Shown here piece after piece: positions 58,613 to 64,000 of a stretch of DNA of 64,000 bases. A program made the position numbers and the translations under genes. This DNA is from Anastrepha obliqua. Taxonomy: Eukaryota; Arthropoda; Insecta; Diptera; Tephritidae. The stretch spans positions 32,511,792 to 32,575,791 of the forward strand of contig NC_072892.1 of assembly GCF_027943255.1 (NCBI RefSeq), in the 5' to 3' direction. Numbering within the stretch: position 1 is the stretch's first letter; every line of letters begins with the position of its first letter. The notes below the pieces were generated by a model. That model saw only the letters and a program-made list of their open reading frames with translations, ran no database searches and had not been told where the DNA came from.

Positions 58613-58868
58613 CGATGGTTTTCGAGAAAAGCGACACAACTCAAAATTCGGAGTTTCGCCGTTAAAAGCAAAAATCAACTACAGAGTTTATATATTTTTA
58701 TCTGGAAAAGCGTCATAAGCGAATCTTGAAGCAATTCTGAGAGATGGCGTTAGTGTCGTTTTGTCAGGTGATCGAATTGGCGCGTCACTTATCTAGAAAA
58801 CTGGCCAAACTCAGTAGTGGTGTCGCATTTGTATATTTGAATTATGTCACTTTTTTCGAAAACCATCG
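58613..58868. mobile_element. MITE family B (256 bp), second copy
   Basis: It has the same CGATGGTTTTCGA ends and shares blocks such as CGATTCGATCACCTGACAAA (here in reverse complement) with the copy at 36260-36515. The flanks are ATAT on both sides (58609-58612 and 58869-58872) or TA if one more base is counted. It is also embedded among non-LTR relics. Non-coding. Confidence 0.85.
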
Positions 58869-59189
58869 ATATGTTGTACAACTAGGAAGCCGCTGCGCTT
58901 CGTTTATACTGTGGGAGATACCTTCAATCGTTCCACCTGCTGGTATTATCTACTCTCGAGGCAACAAAATTCCTCCTTACGACAGATCTCTTTTCCACAC
59001 ACAGTAAGCCAGGGTGCCTATTTTTGCGTACCATTTGAGATGAACTACGTCTTGCTAACGTTTATTTTAATGCCAACTTTGCTTGTGACAGCACTGAGCT
59101 GGTTCAAATATGTTTGCAGTTCTGACTTTTTGACGAGCAAAAGCGCTATGACACCCCCATACGCTAACTCTTCTAAGTGTTCATAGAAC
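58869..59189. other. Unassigned sequence between MITE and RT relic
   Basis: No motif is clear. It may be more of the surrounding retrotransposon debris. Confidence 0.25.
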
Positions 59190-59790
59190 ATAGGGAACAT
59201 AAGGCCTTTGCAAGGTATGCCCAATCCATGCCCAGTTTCAAAGTTTTATACCAGACTGTGTAGGTAGTTGCTTGTGCTGATCCAAAAAATCTGCGTTGGA
59301 GATTGTTCTGGACCACCAGATACGCAGAATCCGCCATTGACACTTGTTGATGCTACTTTGTAGTTTGTTGGTGAGCAAGTCCGTCATCACCAAGTTTCCA
59401 GTCATACAGAACGTTAGAGTTAAAAATTGTGCAACTTCGTAATAGTGGAGATCGTTGAGGAATTCTAGACTTTGTTAAGCGCTTTTGCAAATCTAGACTG
59501 AACATCATCTGCTGCAACGTCATCTGTAGATATAACGCTTCCCAACTAAGTGAAGTTATCTACATTTTCAATATTGGTATTTGTCGCGTTTAAATTGCTA
59601 GCACGATACGCCACATTCACTCATAGTGATTTCGTTTTTTCCGCGTTGATCTGTATTCCGATCTTTTTAGATGCCTGAACCAAGTTGTCAACCTTATTCT
59701 GCATGTCCGAATGCTTCGACGACATTAGACATATATCGTCAGTGTAATTAAGATCCACCAGATGACCATTGAAGTTCCTATTTCAGCGGA
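59190..59790 (-). pseudogene. Non-LTR RT relic with YADD and thumb motifs
   Basis: Minus strand, roughly in order: YTDDICLMSSKHSDMQNKVD (the YADD box with Ala changed to Thr), NLVQASKKIGIQINAEKTKS, VDNFTXLGSVISTDD (the thumb FTYLGS box with a stop), ITKLHNF and SVXLETW (the VLLYGxExW box). Next come LLTNKLQSSINKCQWRILRI, then WWSRTISNADFLDQ, and AWIGHTLQR (the WxGHxLR box). Several stops. It contains the same boxes as 58213-58600 and so is a separate insertion. Confidence 0.75.
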
Positions 59791-61643
59791 CTGGCTTGCA
59801 TTTTTATCAAGAAAAAAAAAAAAACCGAAAAACTTTAAAATGCATCGAATTTCCTCTTTATTGACTTCCATTGTTAACACCCTGTAACTCTTAACTGAGT
59901 GGAACACACGAAAAATAGCAAACGAATTTTTTTCGTGTGAAATGTCACCTTGTCTACGAGCATAAACTTTAAATTGTTTGATCGATTCTTTACGAGATAT
60001 CGATCACTACAGTCGTCTACCGCAAAAATAATAGTTTTCTCTTCCCCAAAGTAATATTAAACAACTTCTGAATACATAAAATTATGTTTCTGATTTAAAT
60101 GCAATAGAACTAATTCTACCGTGAATTTTTGGTTTGTATTTTTATGTTTTTCAGTAGCTATGCTATTTTTTAATTATCTATTTTGTATTTTATTTCTATT
60201 CTAAAAATAATTTTCATGCTAGAAAAATGTCCATAATTTCTCCAATCGCCTAAGTTTCTAAGCTAAAGTACACCCACATTTGCCAACGGCAGCAACGGAA
60301 GAAATCAATCTTCTTGGCGCAATATTTATCTAAAGCTCAAGCGTTTAACCGATCAGTAATTTCCTGTCTCACTAGCATTTGACGCATAATTTCACCAGTC
60401 ATTTCAGCACAGTAACAACAACAACTGCTCAGCACTGTAAACTGCTTATAATTGACACAAGATAGCGAAGATCAATTTGAAGATCGATCTGCCGCCGCTA
60501 ACGATCTTGTTAATGCCACATTAACATTTGTATGACAATTGCTTACATTGGCATAAATTATTCACATATCCACGAGTGTGCATATGAATGTGACTACATG
60601 TGTTTATGCCACTTCACGTCAACTGCGAGACAGCAGCCGGCGAGCGAAGCAATAGTGTTTTACAACAAAAGAAAGTCAGGCAGTTGGCTGCTACTTCGCT
60701 GATTGCTGTTGCTGCCAACATCAAGTGGCACTTCAATAAACAACTTCACAGCCACTTTGCGGATTCATACACACATACATACACACATGCGGCATGCACA
60801 CATGCGTAGCACTCAGTAACTCGGATATGCATAATCGAGATATTAGCTGCGAGATAGTCAGTTACTCAAATATTTATACAGTGCGTGGGCGTGCGGCTGC
60901 GAAGACTTTGGAAGCCGCAGCTTAAAAAATGCAGTGAACTCAATATTTGCAGCTCGCATTTCGCATCTCAGTTAACTCAACTCAACTTTGGAATGGTGCG
61001 TAGTGATGTGGGTGTTTGGCGAAGGCGAGATAAGGCGATCAAGATTAGCGCTCTCGCCTGCTTCCGCCTGTGCCAACAGGCAGCATCGATGCCATGGAAA
61101 TGAGAAATTTTAAATTTGCTGATTCCTGTTACACCTCCAACTTCATGAGGTATTTTCACAAACAAATTTGACTAAGTATTTGCGTTTTTCTCACTCTCCG
61201 CATTCGTTTTATAGCCACTTTCAGTCAGCCAGTACTGGCAACACTGCCCTACTATGCATTATTGACGGAATTTTCACAATTTCGCATTTTTGCAATTTCA
61301 TTTTATGCACACATTTCACTTTTTGTTCAAATGCTGATTGCCAGCTTTGTTATGTCAGCTATTCAAAAGGCTTACTTACGAATTTGTGCATACTTATGTA
61401 TGTATGCATGTGTGCCCAATATGTTTGCAAATGACTACCACACTTAAGTGTACACACACACATACACACAAACGCATTGCGTTACGCTCCTGTGCATCAA
61501 CGCGCCTCGTAATCGCTCAATGTGCCAATTGATATGCGTGTCTAACAAAATAATTATCAAAGGCAAACAAACGATGAAGTGCGCGATGTGCTTGGTAGGC
61601 GGCAGATACGCCCACACAATTGCAAAATGCCAATTTATGTGTG

Positions 61644-61644
<1 letters not shown>
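59791..61644. other. No recognised gene
   Basis: The part 60600-61110 is less AT-rich. (CA)n runs lie at 60767-60795 and 61452-61475. No coding sequence was recognised. Confidence 0.35.
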
Positions 61645-61684
<40 letters not shown>

Positions 61685-64000
61685 CCGAAGGGGGAATCTT
61701 ACATAGATACCGTCGATGCAGACGGCATGCACGATTCATACTGATCGCTAAGGGTGCACCTCATTCGGGACCACGCACAGTCAGTATTACTACTAAACTG
61801 GACTTGCGAAACAGTACACCTACGTACTAAACCCTAACTCCGACCTCTGTAGCTTTAGTTTGCCCTGCGGTACCGCCTTTTAAGCATTGCATCGCAGGGC
61901 CAAGCTAGCCATTATGGCTCTTCATTTGTATTTCTCTCTCTGTCTATCCTTCGGTACTTCTTTGTCTTCTTTCCTTACTGCGTTCCCATTCCTTTTTCCG
62001 CAGTTCCTGTAACGCATTTGCGGACCATTCTTTCATCTTGGCCCACACCAATTTCGACTGCAGCATGTGATCTACAATGTTGCCTGGGGTTATTTTTTCT
62101 TTTATGATTTCTTCAATGCACATTCTTTCAGATGCGTATCTCGGGCAGAGGAAGAAGACATGTTCCACGTTCTCACTACCGTTGCCGCAGAACGAGCAGT
62201 CAGCTGCGTCCTCGTGGCCGAGTCTTTGGAGATACTCTCTATAGCATCCATGCCCCGTCAGGAACTGTGTGAGGTAGTAATCTGTGTCACCATGTCCTCT
62301 CTCAACCCAAGCCTGTACGCTTCTGATAAGTTTATGCGTCCATCTCCCTTTTGTTGCTAGGTCCCAGCGATTTTGCCACGCACTTATGCTCCCCCGTCTT
62401 TCTTCTTTACGCTCTTCCGCCGTTAATCGCCTGTTTAGGCTTTTGGCTTTGTCGTACACTCTACCCAGTTCAGAGGCCATTATATCTGGTGGCATTATAC
62501 CCGATATGACACATACTGCTTCAAACGACACTGTCCTGAAGGCACAGGCAACTCTAAGGGAAATAAGTCTAAAAACTATTTCCGCCTTCTTCGCGTACGT
62601 TTTCTGTATCAGGGCTTTACCCCATATGGGTGCTGCATACATGAGTGTAGACTGGGTAACTTTAGCCAGGAGCGCTCTTCTACTCTGAGTAGGACCACCG
62701 ATGTTGGCCATAATCCTTGACAGTGCCGCCGTTACCATGGCTGCCTTTCCGCATGCTTTTTTAATGTGCTCCCTGTAGCTTAGTCGAGCATCGATCATTA
62801 CACCCAAATATCGTAGTGCCGCTTGTGTTGTGACATTGAACCCATCAATGTTTAGTGTGGTCGTTTCTAATTTTTTTCTACTCGTAATGAGAACTGCTTC
62901 TGTTTTTTGCCCGGCTAACTGGAGTTTAGCCGCCGTTAGCCATTGTTTGACCTTTGTTGTTGCCTCGCTGCAGATACTCTGAATCTGAGAGATTGTTTTG
63001 GCGACTATGGTCAACGCAATGTCGTCTGCGTATCCTATTATTTGAACTTCCCTCGGCATTGGTAGTTGCAGTACCCCATCATATAATACATTCCATAGCA
63101 TCGGGCCCAGTACAGAACCCTGCGGTACTCCGCCCGTCACTGCATATCTCTTTGGGCCTTCATCTGTATTGTACAAAAGTACTCTTTCCGACAGATAACT
63201 GTTTATAACCCGTACTAAGTATGCTGGCGTTTTTTTCTCTTCAAGTGCCTTTATAATATGGGGCCAGTATGCCGAGTTGAAGGCGTTCTTGACATCCAGA
63301 GTGACAACTGCACAGTATTCCTTATCACCATGCATCCACCTGTCACCCTCAATAGCCTTACTTGCAATGTTTGTCACCCTCCTGACGGCATCGATGGTTG
63401 AACGACCTTTTCGGAAGCCAAACTGATGTTCGGATAGTTCAGCCGGCACTTTCTCGAGGTGCTGTTCCAGGCGCGTGCAGATTAGTTTCTCCAAGATTTT
63501 ACCCATAGTATCTATCATGCAGAGTGGCCGATAAGAACTTGGGTCACCCGCTGGCTTATTTGGTTTCTGAAGTAGGACTAGCTGTTGTTTCTTCCATACT
63601 TTCGGAAACATGCCTTCATTTATACACTTGGTGAAGTGTTCTGCAAATGGCTTTGCGTTGTGCCTGATAGCGATCTTCAGCGCTTTGTTCGGAATGCCGT
63701 CAGGTCCTGGAGCCTTAGCATTGCCGAAGCTTTCCGTTGCCAAAATCACCTCTGATTCACTGATTGTGACACTATTTTCTGCTGCGTGGAACTGGGTCTG
63801 GCTTGGTTGCATGTCTTGCTTTGGAAAGAGTGTCTGTACAATCTTTTCCAAGAGAATGGGGCAAGTTGGCGCCTGTCCTCTACCTCCTTTGACCTTGGCC
63901 ATAACGAGTTTGTAGCCATCACCCCACGGGTTTTCGTCCACATTCTGGCACAGTTCTTTAAAGCTGGCTGCCTTGCTGCTTTTAATGGCTTTCTTTAATT
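61645..64000 (-). mobile_element. R1-like non-LTR retrotransposon, 3' part, cut by window edge
   Basis: A 38-nt T run on the plus strand (61645-61682) is the poly(A) tail of a minus-strand element. Between it and the stop at 61944 is a 3' UTR of about 260 bp. The ORF2 then runs open to the window edge. The long uninterrupted A tail and the open frame indicate a recent insertion. The 5' part and the target duplication lie outside the window. Confidence 0.9.
61944..63998 (-). CDS. Non-LTR ORF2 reverse transcriptase (R1 clade-like), partial
   Basis: The frame has no start in the window: upstream of the GTG at 63941 it continues as LKKAIKSSKAASFKELCQN to 63998, so the 5' portion (endonuclease) is cut off. 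Counting from that GTG codon: GPDGIPNKALK at 79-89; YRPLCMIDTMGKILEKLI (RT boxes) at 137-154; HQFGFRKGRSTIDAV at 172-186; VTLDVKNAFNSA with the first catalytic Asp at 216; GGVPQGSVLGPMLWNVLYDG at 270-289; GYADDIAL with the catalytic pair at 306-307; and LRYLGVMID in the thumb. Near the C-terminus is a zinc knuckle, C-x2-C-x8-H-x4-C, from 582. It would make cDNA by target-primed reverse transcription. The C-terminal CCHC and absence of RNase H fit the R1 clade (R1, TRAS, SART, Waldo). Clade is inference. No stops or frameshifts. Confidence 0.9.
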   Translation of the reverse strand, partial: LKKAIKSSKAASFKELCQNVDENPWGDGYKLVMAKVKGGRGQAPTCPILLEKIVQTLFPKQDMQPSQTQFHAAENSVTISESEVILATESFGNAKAPGPDGIPNKALKIAIRHNAKPFAEHFTKCINEGMFPKVWKKQQLVLLQKPNKPAGDPSSYRPLCMIDTMGKILEKLICTRLEQHLEKVPAELSEHQFGFRKGRSTIDAVRRVTNIASKAIEGDRWMHGDKEYCAVVTLDVKNAFNSAYWPHIIKALEEKKTPAYLVRVINSYLSERVLLYNTDEGPKRYAVTGGVPQGSVLGPMLWNVLYDGVLQLPMPREVQIIGYADDIALTIVAKTISQIQSICSEATTKVKQWLTAAKLQLAGQKTEAVLITSRKKLETTTLNIDGFNVTTQAALRYLGVMIDARLSYREHIKKACGKAAMVTAALSRIMANIGGPTQSRRALLAKVTQSTLMYAAPIWGKALIQKTYAKKAEIVFRLISLRVACAFRTVSFEAVCVISGIMPPDIMASELGRVYDKAKSLNRRLTAEERKEERRGSISAWQNRWDLATKGRWTHKLIRSVQAWVERGHGDTDYYLTQFLTGHGCYREYLQRLGHEDAADCSFCGNGSENVEHVFFLCPRYASERMCIEEIIKEKITPGNIVDHMLQSKLVWAKMKEWSANALQELRKKEWERSKERRQRSTEG

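Noticed and set aside
61517..61830. ORFs through the long T run near 61650
   Set aside because: The run is the poly(A) tail of a minus-strand retrotransposon.
62284..63915. Plus-strand ORFs of 80-134 codons
   Set aside because: They are antisense shadows of the R1-like reverse transcriptase frame.
10911..64000. Second exon of the FGF gene
   Set aside because: I looked for a YLCMD/LYGS-type core block among plus-strand open frames and found none. I could not scan all short frames exhaustively.
1..64000. CRISPR array or other prokaryotic defence system
   Set aside because: There is no array of regularly spaced identical short repeats, and the sequence is eukaryotic throughout.

Overview
The window looks like nuclear DNA of a higher fly, most probably a tephritid fruit fly or a close relative. 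The evidence is an AT-rich, intron-scale landscape, a Drosophila-type FGF exon, and many mariner relics. Several of these mariners have the DD41D catalytic spacing of the 'rosa' group, which was first described from tephritids. There is no bacterial-style gene organisation. Species cannot be fixed from the sequence alone.

Only one host gene can be supported: the first coding exon of a branchless-like FGF (9281-10910, + strand). It has a start codon behind an in-frame stop, a hydrophobic signal segment, a long low-complexity pro-region, and the beginning of an FGF core. It ends at a good splice donor. Most or all of the downstream 53 kb is therefore probably the first coding intron of that gene. 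No later FGF exon was recognised. A strong splice acceptor at about 8135 may begin the 5' UTR exon.

Everything else that could be identified is mobile DNA or simple sequence. Left part (1-9 kb): a short MITE family, RNase-H/3'-end relics of non-LTR elements, a tRNA-SINE body, an internally deleted mariner and a near-perfect 65-bp-arm hairpin. Middle (11-35 kb): mariner deletion derivatives, tRNA-derived SINEs, an AT-rich block (15-17.6 kb), and a 1,977-bp element with about 360-bp terminal inverted repeats and a residual zinc-binding ORF (19982-21958). Right part (35-64 kb): several generations of non-LTR reverse transcriptase relics, some split by a 256-bp MITE, an irritans-like mariner relic, a degenerate TGGCAACACT repeat field, one full-length uninterrupted DD41D mariner (56900-58212), and an R1-like non-LTR retrotransposon with an open ORF2 and a 38-nt poly(A) tail that runs off the right edge (61645-64000).

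The two elements that look young are the intact DD41D mariner and the R1-like element. The best candidate for something not well described is the long-TIR element at 19982-21958, with CAC termini, a TAA target duplication and a cysteine-rich N-terminal ORF on the minus strand.
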